Part shown: positions 41,209-51,955 of the stretch, in pieces
Numbering within the stretch: the first letter of the stretch is position 1
Layout of the letters: each line of letters opens with the position of its first letter
Assembly (NCBI GenBank): GCA_008000375.1
Contig: SMOI01000123.1
Location: 30,102-94,101, forward strand
Direction: 5' to 3'
Length of the DNA stretch: 64,000 bases
Origin: Poteriospumella lacustris
Taxonomy: Eukaryota; Sar; Chrysophyceae; Chromulinales; Dinobryaceae
Notes under the pieces: generated by a model
The model's input: only the letters and a program-made list of their open reading frames with translations
The model's database searches: none
Told to the model about the DNA's origin: nothing
Translations under genes and position numbers: made by a program

Positions 41209-42000
41209 CGACGGAGCTGCGCAGTTTTTCCTCTCCCCTTCCCCACCTCCTTCCCCACCTCCCTCCCTCCCAACCACGTCTTAAGCATACACACTTTGTT
41301 TCCTCGTTTTTGTTTCGATCGTTGTACCGTGTGGTGTTCTTGTGTGTTTCTCGTCGCCTTCTCTTTGGTTTTGCCTCTCGTGACGTGTCATTTGCAGTAG
41401 ATTTGGTTATCAAGTAACTTCCGTCTAAACATTCGCTGTAGATGATGATCCACTGGGTAAATAGTGTGGCTGTTTGTCTCTCTCACTCTCTCGCTCTCAA
41501 CATACATACATAGGTGTGTGTGTGTGCGTGTGTAGGGTATATGTGTGCTGTGTCCTGCTGGTACCGCGGGTGTGCGTGAGGACAGGTGTATGCATTAGTC
41601 AGTCCCTTCTGTATATGTCCTGTGAACCAAAAGCGATTGTGGCAAACGCGGGACAAGCACAAATGTAGGTAGGTGCTATGTACTGTACACAAGATGAAGC
41701 ATCATCTATGATATGTACAGTGCACAGGACCACAGTAGTTGACAGTAGTTACTTTACACATACACTTTGTATCTCTTGTACAAAGAAATTAGAGGTAGAT
41801 CTCGTCATGGAAGTCGTCTCTGTCGTATTCGATATGTCCCCCCAACTCGTGTGAATCGACAACACCTGTACCGAAGAAGCAGAAGGCAAGAAGGGGTTGT
41901 CCGAACACATTGAAGTAGTTAATTGAATAAGACAGAGACGTTAGGTTACTAAATCTTCTAATTTCTTTGTACAAAAGATACTCGGTATCGCTAACTTTAT
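41209..42000. other. Convergent non-coding interval
   Basis: About 790 bp of 3' sequence between the acidic Ser-rich gene and the TypA gene. It contains T/C-rich and (GT)n-like stretches (about 41515-41535). No gene was seen. Confidence 0.5.
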
Positions 42001-43986
42001 CTACTTTGCTTGCGGCTTGTGCTGCTTGTTCCAACGAGCACGTGCACCAGAATCCAAAATACGCTTGCGCAAGCGAATGCTCTTCGGAGTAATTTCGATG
42101 ACTTCGTCGTCATCCACGTTCGCCATGACTTGTTCGATGGACATACGCTTCGGCGGGGCCAACTGCACTTTCTCTTCCGATCCGGTCGAGCGGACGTTGG
42201 ACAACTTCTTCGGCTTGCAAGGATTGACATCCATGTCGCCCTGCTTCGCGTTCTCACCGATGACCATGCCTTCATAGATCTCTTCGTTGGGCGCCACATA
42301 CAAGGTACCACGTTCCGCCACAGACATCAAGGAGTAACCCGTCGCTTTGCCGGTTTCCATCGACACCAATTTACCCGTCTTCAAACCTTGGAATTCCGTC
42401 TTGTTGACTTCGTCGTAGTGCGAGAAAATACTATTCACCGTCGCGTTTCCACGTGTCGCCGTCACAATCTCATAGCGGAAACCCATCATACCACGCGAAG
42501 GCACCGTGAAGACCAAACGAGAACGATTACCAATGTCTTTATACTCCAACAATTGACCTTTACGGTTCGACATCGCTTCGATCACCAATCCTTGCATTTC
42601 TGCATCCACATCGATGGTGACTTCTTCGAAAGGTTCACGTTCCACTCGGTCTTCGCCAATTTGGGCCAAGACCTTAGGCGGAGAAACAGTCAGTTCAAAG
42701 CCTTCTCGTCGCATGGTCTCCACCAAAATACCAATTTGCAATTCACCACGACCTTGCACGTCCAACGCCTCAGGGTCACTCGAAGGACGCAATTGCAGCG
42801 TCACGTTATTCTCAATCTCACGCTTCAAACGTTCCTTGATCAAGGAAGACGTCAATTTGTTGCCTTCTTTACCGGCCAAGGGAGAGTCGTTGGGACCAAA
42901 GGTCATCGAAATGATAGGAGGAGAGATAGGGATGGTCGCCACGGGGGTGGTGACTTCTGGGGCACACACGGTGTCCGTCACGCCTGCTTCCGTACCCGCC
43001 AGCGACACGATTTCACCAGCATTGGCTTCCGTAACGTCCACACGTTGCAATCCTTGCAAGTAAAAGAGCTTCGAGACTTTCATCGTCGTCTCGACGCCCG
43101 CCGCGCTGCCTTCGCGAGTCAACACCTTCACACGGTCACCAATGCGGACAGTGCCCGTCTCCACTTTGCCAGTCACAATGCGACCCAAATGCAAATCCGT
43201 TTGAATGGTGTTGACACTCATGGCGAATGGTTTCGTCAGCTTGGAAGGATCAGACGCGGCAGGGATGTGCTCCAAGATAGCATCGAGCAGAGGGGATACA
43301 TCTTTGCCCGGAAGTTGCTTGACGTTGTTTGACACCCAACCTTGTCTAGCCGATGCATAGAACACGGGGTACTGCAATAAATCTTCATTGGAAGTTAAGG
43401 CAAAGAACAAATCCATGATCTCGCCCTCGACTTCTTCGGCACGGTTTCCTTCGCGATCGATCTTGTTCATCACGACGATAGGCTTCTTGTTCGCGGCAAG
43501 GGCCTTGCTGAGAACGAACTTCGTCTGCGACATCGGACCTTCCGAAGCATCCACCAACAAGATCACACCATCGACCATACTCAAAATGCGCTCCACTTCA
43601 CCACCGAAGTCAGCGTGACCAGGGGTATCGACGACGTGCAACACATGGTCCTTGTAGTGAAGACGCGTGTACTTCGACATGATAGTAATACCACGCTCCT
43701 TTTCGTGCTCATTTGAGTCCATGGCGCGTTCTCCAGTGAAAACGCTACCGCAGTGCTGCAGCAACTTGTCCATCATAGTCGTCTTGCCTATTGTTCAAGC
43801 ACAACCAGCCGTAAGAAGATGCATGCAATCAAGCTAAGGGGAACAGTGATCATTACCGTGATCGACGTGTGCAATGATGGCCACGTTACGAACTTTCTCT
43901 GGGACGTAGGAGAAGTTGCGAGCCCATTGCCGATGACGCATCACCGGCTTCGCCAGCGAACTCCACTTAGTAAAACCTCTCAACAT
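42001..43986 (-). CDS. typA: TypA/BipA translational GTPase, organellar
   Basis: Exons 43857-43986 and 42001-43787 encode 638 aa. Start is ATG 43984-43986. The first about 30 residues (MLRGFTKWSSLAKPVMRHRQ) are basic, without acidic residues, and look like a mitochondrial or plastid leader. The GTPase domain begins IIAHVDHGKTTMMDKLLQ (the intron splits Gly of the P-loop), with ERGITIMSK, VVDTPGHADFGGEVER and MNKID motifs. Later TypA-specific blocks include MGFRYEIVTATRGNATVNSI and KPKKLSNVRSTGSEEKVQL, ending DSGARARWNKQHKPQAK. Bacterial TypA binds 70S ribosomes under stress; an organelle-ribosome role is inferred. Divergent from PRPF38A. Confidence 0.93.
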
Positions 43987-44467
43987 GATTGATTTGATCA
44001 GAATACCACAACAAATATCAACCCAGGAGATCTTTGTACAAGCAATCGTGTATGTTCCTATGCGTAACCACGATGAATAGCCATCACCAGTTATCACTTC
44101 GACCTTTTTTTGTTTTTCATTCTCTCCATGGTTTTTTCATGCATTCTGTGGCGGAGAAATCGCTGTGGTGGTCTGTTGCTTCCTGCAACGGTTCTGTCCT
44201 CCTCCCTCCGACGGCAGCAGGCAGCGGTACACACTCTCTTGCCCGATGTACTACATGATGACGATGGGTGCCGTCGTCATCGTGCCTTTCTAGTGAGGCG
44301 AGATGAAGTCGTCGGTCAACCGGCAACAGTGGAGACCGACATGAAAGAACCTATTCTGTATTGCGACAACTGATGAAGGACTGGCAGTTGTCCAAGCCAT
44401 CCCAGAAGCTGTTGATCATTGAGCTTGTGGAAGTGTAGCCGTCGAGCGAACAACTGCGAACAGAGGC
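43987..44467. promoter_or_regulatory. Divergent promoter interval
   Basis: 481 bp between TypA (minus) and PRPF38A (plus); no gene was seen. Confidence 0.5.
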
Positions 44468-46135
44468 ATGTCGAATACGACCGATACTGCTGCGCAGGCG
44501 GTGCACGGCACCAATCCTCAGTATTTGGTTGAGAAAATCACCCGTTTGAAAATCTACAACTGTACCTATTGGAAAGAAGAATGCTTTGGTCTGACAGCAG
44601 CTACCATCATCGACAAAGCCGTTGCGTTGAAGTATCTCTCTGGTACCTACGGTGGAAACAACAAGCCATCGAAGTTCATGTGTTTGTTGCTGAAAATGTT
44701 GCAATTGCAGCCAGATCACGATATTGTTCTTGAATTCATCAGAAATGACGATTTCAAATACTTGCGAGCTCTTGGTGCGATGTATTTGCGTTTGACGGGA
44801 AAAGCAGAAGAGATCTATCGGTATTTGGAACCGCTATACAATGATTATCGACCAATGATCTTTCGCAATGTATCCGGCTGGTCGGTGACGCACATGGATG
44901 AGTTCATTGATTCCTTGCTTCGAGAAGAGTTTATGTTGGATATTTCTCTGCCATTCATCCTCAAACGCATCAAGCTGGAGGAGCAGAACGTGTTGCCTCC
45001 ACGCAAAAGTGCAATGGAAGATGAACTGGCAGAACTCGAACGTTTAGCGGAAGAGGAAGAGGAAGGAGATGACGAAGAAGCAGAAGAAAATGGTGATGAT
45101 GACAACGTAGCGGACCACGGAAGTGCTGTTGAAGAACCAAGACGCACGGAGTCAAGTGGTGGGAGGGACAACGTGCCAGCGGAAGATTCTTCGCAGAATC
45201 ACGCCAAGGACCCTCTTCCTGATAGAGAGGAGACGAAATCAACATCAGGCCACAAACATGTGCAAGAGGAAGTATCCCGGGGTCGTAGTCGTTCCCGCAG
45301 TGCGGACAAGGTTGACGATCGGAAGGAAAGTCGCTCTCGGCACCGGTCTTCTCCTTCTCCCAGCCGATCCAGAGACGATCGCAAGAAAAAGGACAATCAT
45401 AGTCGCCGAAGCGACAGCCGAGGCAGCCGAAGTCGCACGCGCGAGCGTCATCATCGATCGCGGGACGATGATCGATACGAGTCTCGACATCGGCGTGATC
45501 GATCGCGTGATCGTCGACGATCCAAATCGTATTCTCGATCACGATCAAGGTCGCACGACAGTGAAGATCGGCATCATCATCGACGGGATAAGCGTGACAA
45601 GAAGAAGAAAGATCACAAGAAGCGACACCGTCGAGATCGAGACCGATATAGCAGCGATGACAACAGTGACAGTCGTAGTGAGGACAGCCGACGTCAGGCA
45701 AGTCGAAAGCGCCACAGCCGCGATGATAGCCGATCTCGAAGACCGTCTGACAGGGATGATGACCGCGATTCTAAACGCAGACGAGAAGACGATAACCGAG
45801 AGCAACGAGATGACAGCCGTCATCGCACCTCGAAGCCGACGGAAGAGCCCGAAGAGAAATTGGAAGCCTTTTCCTCCAAGGCTGCAGCGCCAAAGAAACC
45901 TGTCGGAGAAAAGGTGTTCGACAAAATCTTTGGCAAAAAGAAACCTGCTGGTGGAGAATCGACCAACAGTGGCAGTCGTCCCGCTAACGGTGGAGGCAAT
46001 GCCAGCGACAACGTTCGCGGTAAGGTCATTGTCAACGACAAGGGAGAGAAATTTGTGATTACAGCCTCCGAAGGAACGGTGGAGTATTGGAATCAGATGC
46101 GTGAAGCGTTAGGAATGAAAAAGTTGCGTGCGTAA
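44468..46135 (+). CDS. PRPF38A: Pre-mRNA splicing factor PRPF38A with RS tail
   Basis: A single exon of 555 aa from ATG 44468. The PRP38 domain fills about residues 8-178: VHGTNPQYLVEKITRLKIYN, YWKEECFGLTAATIIDKAV, KYLSGTYGGNNKPSKFMCLL, YLRALGAMYLRLTG and YLEPLYNDYRPM. PRPF38A is a B-complex protein of the tri-snRNP, needed for spliceosome activation. An acidic linker and a long Arg/Ser/Asp domain (about 270-450, e.g. RSRSRSHDSEDRHHHRRDK) follow; human PRPF38A has only a modest RS region. The C-terminus is conserved-looking and structured (KFVITASEGTVEYWNQMREA), an extension beyond the canonical family. The absence of introns is notable for a splicing factor but may simply reflect low intron density. 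Confidence 0.92.
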   Translation: MSNTTDTAAQAVHGTNPQYLVEKITRLKIYNCTYWKEECFGLTAATIIDKAVALKYLSGTYGGNNKPSKFMCLLLKMLQLQPDHDIVLEFIRNDDFKYLRALGAMYLRLTGKAEEIYRYLEPLYNDYRPMIFRNVSGWSVTHMDEFIDSLLREEFMLDISLPFILKRIKLEEQNVLPPRKSAMEDELAELERLAEEEEEGDDEEAEENGDDDNVADHGSAVEEPRRTESSGGRDNVPAEDSSQNHAKDPLPDREETKSTSGHKHVQEEVSRGRSRSRSADKVDDRKESRSRHRSSPSPSRSRDDRKKKDNHSRRSDSRGSRSRTRERHHRSRDDDRYESRHRRDRSRDRRRSKSYSRSRSRSHDSEDRHHHRRDKRDKKKKDHKKRHRRDRDRYSSDDNSDSRSEDSRRQASRKRHSRDDSRSRRPSDRDDDRDSKRRREDDNREQRDDSRHRTSKPTEEPEEKLEAFSSKAAAPKKPVGEKVFDKIFGKKKPAGGESTNSGSRPANGGGNASDNVRGKVIVNDKGEKFVITASEGTVEYWNQMREALGMKKLRA

Positions 46136-46261
46136 CCGTATTTACTACTTCACAAATGAATGCTCCTCTCCCCCGCCGCGGCTATTAAAACTCGTCGACA
46201 ATCAGCAAGAACTCCATACGTGACACTTGCTATGCTGTGCATGACACCCAACCAGCAGTGA

Positions 46262-47083
46262 TCAAAACACTACCTTATTCAAAAACTGGGCGATAGTGGA
46301 CGGCCACGTGCGCTTCGCTTCGTCCAGATCAGCCACGACCAATAACTCGGAGTTCGGAAGCACCTTATTCAAGGCCACAGAAGTGGAAACAGGATGGACT
46401 GGATCGTTTTCAACCGCCAACAAAAGAACAGGACATTGAATCTGGGCATAAGCTTCACTTCCCGGACCTTCTAACGGAGGATAATCTGACTTCGCTGTGG
46501 CGCGAAGAACTTTGTGAAATTGCGGTGGGAACCGTGGCGATGGGCTCTCTTCAAATTGTTTCGCTTTCTTTTCCAAGTGATCTCGCTGATATGCTCTGGT
46601 TTCCCATGCAGTTGGTGGCCGCATCATGATGACAGCTTTGACTCGTTCGGGATGATGGAGGGCGGTGAAAAATGCCGTACTGCTGCCCATCGATTCACCA
46701 CCGACGACACATTGTTCGTAGCCCATAGCATCAGCAATACCAATCATATCTTCTGCAAGTCTTGGCCACATGAACTGGTCGGGGTCAGCGTCGCAGAGAG
46801 CTTCCCAGCCGCTTGTCTCCCCATGACCTCGGGCGGTATAGTAGGTGATGCTGGAAAGTGGAAGCTGTGATTGCACAACTGCTGGAACTGCCAATGCTGT
46901 CCACTCATCAGAGTCGTGACTTTTCTCAGCCAGGCCATGACCCATTACCAATCCAAAGTCTGGAGAATGTGGTGAAGTGGAAGTCTCCCTTGTCAATATT
47001 CGGGAAGGAAACGTCACCCTTCCCACAGTCAATACTCTATCCTCGGAAACAATTCCACCAACAGTGCTCAGAATTTCCTCCAT
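46262..47083 (-). CDS. Alpha/beta-hydrolase fold protein
   Basis: A single exon of 273 aa; ATG 47081-47083 chosen (MEEILSTVGGIVSEDRVLTV). Hydrolase features: GLVMGHGLAEKSHDSDEW (oxyanion region), SSITYYTARGHGETSGW, then the nucleophile elbow VGGESMGSSTAFF with Ser at about 140, a core strand VLLLAVENDPVHPVS carrying the likely acid and possibly the His, and a C-terminal helix. It resembles the broad prokaryote-like hydrolase group (proline iminopeptidase, esterase and haloperoxidase types). The substrate cannot be told. No signal peptide, so cytosolic. Confidence 0.8.
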   Translation of the reverse strand: MEEILSTVGGIVSEDRVLTVGRVTFPSRILTRETSTSPHSPDFGLVMGHGLAEKSHDSDEWTALAVPAVVQSQLPLSSITYYTARGHGETSGWEALCDADPDQFMWPRLAEDMIGIADAMGYEQCVVGGESMGSSTAFFTALHHPERVKAVIMMRPPTAWETRAYQRDHLEKKAKQFEESPSPRFPPQFHKVLRATAKSDYPPLEGPGSEAYAQIQCPVLLLAVENDPVHPVSTSVALNKVLPNSELLVVADLDEAKRTWPSTIAQFLNKVVF

Positions 47084-47417
47084 TGTCAAGATATTCTGCC
47101 CTTGTCAACTATATTGCTGGAAAGAATAATGGATACCATGCATGCGAGACCGCTACATACCATCGACGACATTTTCTCAGAACGAAAAGTATCCAACGTC
47201 AACGTTGTTTGCAAAAACCTCATCTATACTTATCCTCAATTTCATTTGTTTGTGTCGGGTGGAAAAGCCGCGTGTCACTTCGTCGTTGAATACATTAGTT
47301 ACCTCTGTCTGATTGATGAAGACATTTGAGTTCGCTCTTTTCTCATTCATCAATCATCCATTGAAGACCTTTCAGAAAGTATTTCTCCGTGATTTCTCCG
47401 AGAATCAATCTCAAATA
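47084..47417. promoter_or_regulatory. Divergent promoter interval
   Basis: About 330 bp between the hydrolase (minus) and the small membrane protein (plus). No gene was seen. Confidence 0.45.
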
Positions 47418-47901
47418 ATGAAGCGTGCTAGCAAAAGAGAATCCAAGCCCGATGATGTTGATGTGGACGACGTTGAGAGCGAAGAAGAACCTCAAGAAGA
47501 AGTCAAGCCGAAGAAGAAGAGTCAAAAGAAAAATCGAGTAGATCCTGGTGTTGTGGAAAAGGAAGAAAAGAAAGGCTACAATTGGGGTGCCATCGTGATT
47601 ATGCTCATGTTTGCGATTCCAATGCTCATTACCGGAACCATGCAGGTGCGGAGGACTCATTATTTTGATTATCTTCTGTTCCTCATCGATGTATATCAAT
47701 TCATAGGCGATTGACATGCTCTACCCTGAAGCGGCGAAGGTTAGACAATTTCGACAGCAAGTCATGCGCTGTTATGAAGCTGCCAATCCCAGCAAGGTTT
47801 CAGAGGTTGACAAGTTTGTTGAGAGATATGTTGGGCGAGAAGCTGTTCTGTTCGCAAAGCTTCGAACGAAGTATGAAAAGGTCCCACAATGCCAGTTTTA
47901 G
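47418..47901 (+). CDS. Small single-pass membrane protein
   Basis: Exons 47418-47645 and 47707-47901 join in frame (TMQ|AIDML) to 140 aa from ATG 47418 (MKRASKRESKPDDVDVDDVE). A charged, Lys/Glu-rich N-terminus of about 55 residues precedes one hydrophobic helix (WGAIVIMLMFAIPMLITGTM). A soluble C-terminal domain follows: VRQFRQQVMRCYEAANPSKV, then VDKFVERYVGREAVLFAKLR. That last segment resembles a short NP-x-KV ... YxGRExxLFxxL motif I associate with various protist proteins, not a named function. Topology (one helix, basic side first) suggests an ER or organelle membrane. Function unknown. Confidence 0.7.
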
Positions 47902-48574
47902 TCGTTAGCTCATGCTGAGGTTACTTACATATGCCATGTTCAGTATGTATTAATGAATATGACTCCTCAGAAATAGTTTTGATATGCCATTTCAACATAA
48001 CTAACTTGTTGTGGTAGGAGATTGACAAACTACTATTGTTGCCCGCAGTATTTTCATCACTCTCTGACAATTTAACTCAGAGCAGCGGGTGGATCGCTGC
48101 TGATGTTCAACTCAGAGCAATATCGACAATCACCCGCCAGTCGATAACTAATGATGATATTCAAAGCATCAATAGTCACATGAAGATAAGCAGAATCATG
48201 GCGGTCAAACTAATACAACTAATCGAGATGTTGACCTCGAATCATCATGTGGAAAAATTGAAACGTGCGAGGATTTGCTGCGCCCTCGTCCTCTCTCTCG
48301 CCCTTCGCCCCCCGCGCCGTCCGTCGAAAGGCCCTTCCTTTCATTCCAACGTGAGGTTGATGCCCATGAAAGACCTGGGGCCCTGCCTACCCTCTCGTCC
48401 TTCTTTCAAGTCCTCACCTCCGACATCCGACCCTCTCCATTCAACGGAGACCTGGGTCAAATCAAGCGAGCATCATTCAAATCAGAAATCACAATTGAAT
48501 AGTTTTATCTTCTTCATCAAGATAACCAAAAATCATCAGAGCATAATTGTTATTTGTCCATCGACCAACCAAAA
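47902..48574. other. Non-coding interval
   Basis: About 670 bp between two plus-strand genes. A C/T-rich segment lies at about 48280-48440 in the presumed promoter of the CCCH gene. No gene was seen. Confidence 0.45.
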
Positions 48575-49425
48575 ATGAGTCAATACGACCTTTATAAGAC
48601 TGGAAGATTTTCACCTGCTTCGGTAGTTCAGGACCCCTATGAGAGAGGATCGCCCCCGCGCTATCTCAGCAGCGACCATTCGAGATGCTATAGCCAGTCG
48701 ACGGACTCCATGGACAGCTTCCCATCCATCGCCCATCAGGAACACAAGTGCCAGAGTTCTCCCTCATCGACACCGGGGAAGTGTCGCTTGCTACCATGCA
48801 GAACCTTCATATCCACTGGAAGTTGCTGCTATGGCGATAGATGTGTCTTTCTTCACGACCAGGGTGTCGTGTCAAAGCCCGTGTATGTGAAATATTTGGT
48901 AAGAATCCTTTGCATCTTTTTGATGAGAATGATATCACTAATGTACTTGTGTCAATAGAAAAAGAGCAAGGAAGATACGTCGCCAGATTCCTTCTTTTGG
49001 CCAATGATGCCGGCGCAACTGGTGAAGAATAAGCTGGACAACAGAAATCGTAAGTGTCGCCATATGCAATTTTTATGGAAAAGACAACTAAACTGCCGCC
49101 CTTGCAAACAGAGCCGGACATTAACCAGTCTTATCTTATTCCTGCTCCTTATGTGCATCCCACAAACCCCAATCTTTCGTCCAACATGAATCATTTTGCG
49201 GTTTACTCGATGTGGGAACACTTCGTGGACTTCGTTGCGTCGGACTCTCTTTCAGTGGTGGTAAATCCTCGCCCTGTCCATACCTCCAATCCAAACCAAG
49301 AGATCAACTACTTCACGGGTAGACATAGATTGAGATGCTTCAAGCAGTTATCGCTGGGCCAATCTATCGAAAAAATGGAAGTCCTCAGCATGGAGTTAGC
49401 CTCAATTGTTTTGGCAAACGAATAG
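48575..49425 (+). CDS. CCCH-type zinc-finger protein
   Basis: Exons 48575-48898, 48959-49049 and 49112-49425 join in frame to 242 aa from ATG 48575 (MSQYDLYKTGRFSPASVVQD). The zinc finger is CRTFISTGSCCYGDRCVFLH, a C-x8-C-x5-C-x3-H module as in TIS11/Nab2-type RNA-binding proteins, at about residues 75-95. A Ser-rich N-terminus precedes it. The region after the finger is unlike known families (HFAVYSMWEHFVDFVASDSL, EINYFTGRHRLRCFKQLSLG). A single finger gives limited RNA specificity; a role in mRNA regulation is inferred from the family only. Confidence 0.75.
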
Positions 49426-50225
49426 GTCTACCGCGTCCCCTGGCATCCTTCTCGATGTGATCAATATATATTTAACCTATCAGTGTGTTTATTGTTCTGC
49501 CTCCTCTTCGTCGTGCAAATTATGTTCCGCCCATTTTATTGTGACATACCTTATGTGCCTCCCGATTATCGAAACTCCCCGCGACATTACACCCTGGATA
49601 TAGCCCCCGCGAAACACGTGAAGTATCGATACTTCTCTCTTTGTTTTTGGCATTTTCGTCGTTTCATTCGTTCTTGTTTGTTGGTCTGTTGGTTTCAATG
49701 TGCATATGCTCGCTCAACTTCTGTTTGTATATAACTCCCATTTGTTCCTCCACAATATGTCGTTTACGTGTGTCTGTGATGCTTTCCTTGTGGGAACTAC
49801 AATTTTGGTGTCATTCCTTCGAAAAGCAAAACAATATACACAACAATACACACAACTAAAGATCAAACCCGTCGTTCTGGCCCGCAACAAAGCGTAAGGT
49901 CCTAAGCTACTTCTTGTAATACTTCTTGTAACTTCACTCTCAAGTGATCTATTCGTTGTTCTTGTGGGTTCGTCTCGTTCCTGTGGTGTGAGAACTGCTT
50001 TGCGCGGTTTCGTACACTACGTTGAGAGTAATACTTGTCGATTAACTACTAATTACATGTGCTGATACTGAACGGTGGCTAATTGTTGTGATGTTGACCC
50101 TTGCTTCATAACAACAACAGATGCTGTCGCTTAAAATACAACACATCAGTGAGAGAATGTATTTCAAAGGATTGGAGACCCCCTGTCGATCTGCGTCTGG
50201 TCTTTCAGGTCAGATGCTGGCCAAT
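49426..50225. other. Convergent non-coding interval
   Basis: 800 bp of AT-rich sequence between the CCCH gene (plus) and cathepsin copy A (minus). No gene was recognised. Confidence 0.5.
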
Positions 50226-51296
50226 TTAGAACTTCGGGACGTCAGGAACCGCCCAGAACGCACGCTTAGGATCATATGCACCACCGCGAACAATGCGGAA
50301 GAAACCGTGCTCACCCCAGTAGGTACCCCAAGAGTTGCGGCCAATCCAGTAGTCGACACCGTTCTCGGTACCCCAGCCGTTGAGCTGGATCGCATGGTTG
50401 ATCATGACGGTGTTGCAGTTATCATACTTGGCGATACCACCCGTGTAAGTCTCCAAACAATTGGCATTGATGTAAGCAGAGACAGGACCACGGGCGTAGA
50501 TCTCTGCCATGATGTTCTCCTCGCCCCATACCGTACCGAACTCGCTGATGGTGATCTTGGGGAAGTTGTAAATAGGATCTACGATGAACACAGAGCCGTG
50601 TTTAGATGACATCTGGAACTCTCCACAGCACAGAATGAAGCAGGATATCACTTACAGCACGGCTTGTCTGGCTCACAGTTCATGCAGGTGTTGAGATCGT
50701 TGCACTAAGAGAGCATCCACAGAGAGGGTATGTGTTAGTTCAACGACGGTACAAACAATGTTGACTAGCGGACACAATACCTCCATGTTCTGCGCTTGAT
50801 ACTGCTGGCAAGTCACCTCAGGAATACCATTCTTGTAAACCCAAGCATTTGCCGCGGCGCTGTCACCACCGTTGCAGCTACCAGCATGACCACAGTTGAT
50901 CAGAACTTGAATCGCAGGAATCACATCGCGCATCGTGCCTGACAAACGAATTCAACGACAGAAAAATGATCCATAAATTCGTTGCAATAGTAATCAAAGA
51001 AGGAGCCAGGAATTTTTACCATTGGTCGCAATTTTAATACGATCCGCGATAGATGACATGGCAGCGTGTGCCCAGCAGGAACCACAATACGTGGGGATAT
51101 GCTGATTGAGGTCCGTGGTGAGAAGACCCAAAGGACGATAATCAAAATTGGTAGGAAGCTCAGACTTAGAGATTTTGGGAACAGGGGTCTTAATGACCTC
51201 ACCAATTTCTTTTTCGTCCAACAAGACCAATTCATTACGACGTTCGGCCGCAACCAAGGCCAACATGCCCAACAAGCACCACATCATTACCATCAT
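50226..51296 (-). CDS. Cathepsin X/Z-type cysteine protease, copy A
   Basis: Exons 51020-51296, 50781-50938, 50656-50704 and 50226-50578 encode 278 aa from ATG 51294-51296. A signal peptide ([20 protein letters not shown]) and a very short propeptide precede the papain fold, as is characteristic of cathepsin X. The catalytic Cys lies in [16 protein letters not shown], preceded by the HIP mini-loop unique to cathepsin X (a monocarboxypeptidase). The catalytic His is in [15 protein letters not shown] and Asn in [15 protein letters not shown]. The CEPDKPC segment also matches the family. Lysosomal or secreted location is inferred. Compared with its tandem neighbour it has one extra intron (50705-50780). 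Confidence 0.92.
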
Positions 51297-51955
51297 TCTG
51301 CGTTTCTTGCTTTTCTTTCTGTAGTCTCGCACAACAACACAGCGTCACACAAATATATAGCGAGACCCAACAGCACAGATACAGTTGTGAATACAACAGC
51401 AGTATTGCTCATGAATACCAATAGACAGATGCGTCGCTGGCGATGATCGCTGCCGACGACAGACGAGCATCATCAACCAAAGGCGTTTCGTTTTTAATTT
51501 CGCTGACATCGCCACTCCGCACTATCTATAGACGGGGGTCGAAGGGTCTTTTCATCTCGTGTACTATAGAACTTTCAGATTTATGCTGGAGGATTATTCG
51601 GAGATCTTCTATACAAAATGATACCTGTGCTCTGCGAAGTCGCAATCACAAGGCAAATCAATCATCTATCTCTCCATCAAAGCTCGACAATGGTTGAGAA
51701 CGTGTATATTCTTTACGAGGTTATACACTTCAGATCCTCGTTACGTAAATAAAGTAGTGAAGATGACGGTAATACAAGCTCTCCGTTGGCAGTGGGCTGG
51801 TTTACATATCGACGAAACAACGAGAGAGAGATTGATAGTTCCACAAGGCGTGTCTGCGAGGAACTGTGGCAGCACAAGCAATGTGGAACATCAACAATAC
51901 CCCCTTTAAAAAAAGCACTTATCTGGACACAGGTTATTCCAAGGTGTTCACCACT
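51297..51955. other. Interval between the tandem cathepsin genes
   Basis: About 660 bp holding the promoter of copy A and the 3' end of copy B. No gene was recognised. Confidence 0.5.

Noticed and set aside
42010-43332. 440-codon plus-strand frame opposite TypA
   Set aside because: It mirrors the conserved TypA frame and reads as His/Arg/Gln-rich sequence without any recognisable domain.
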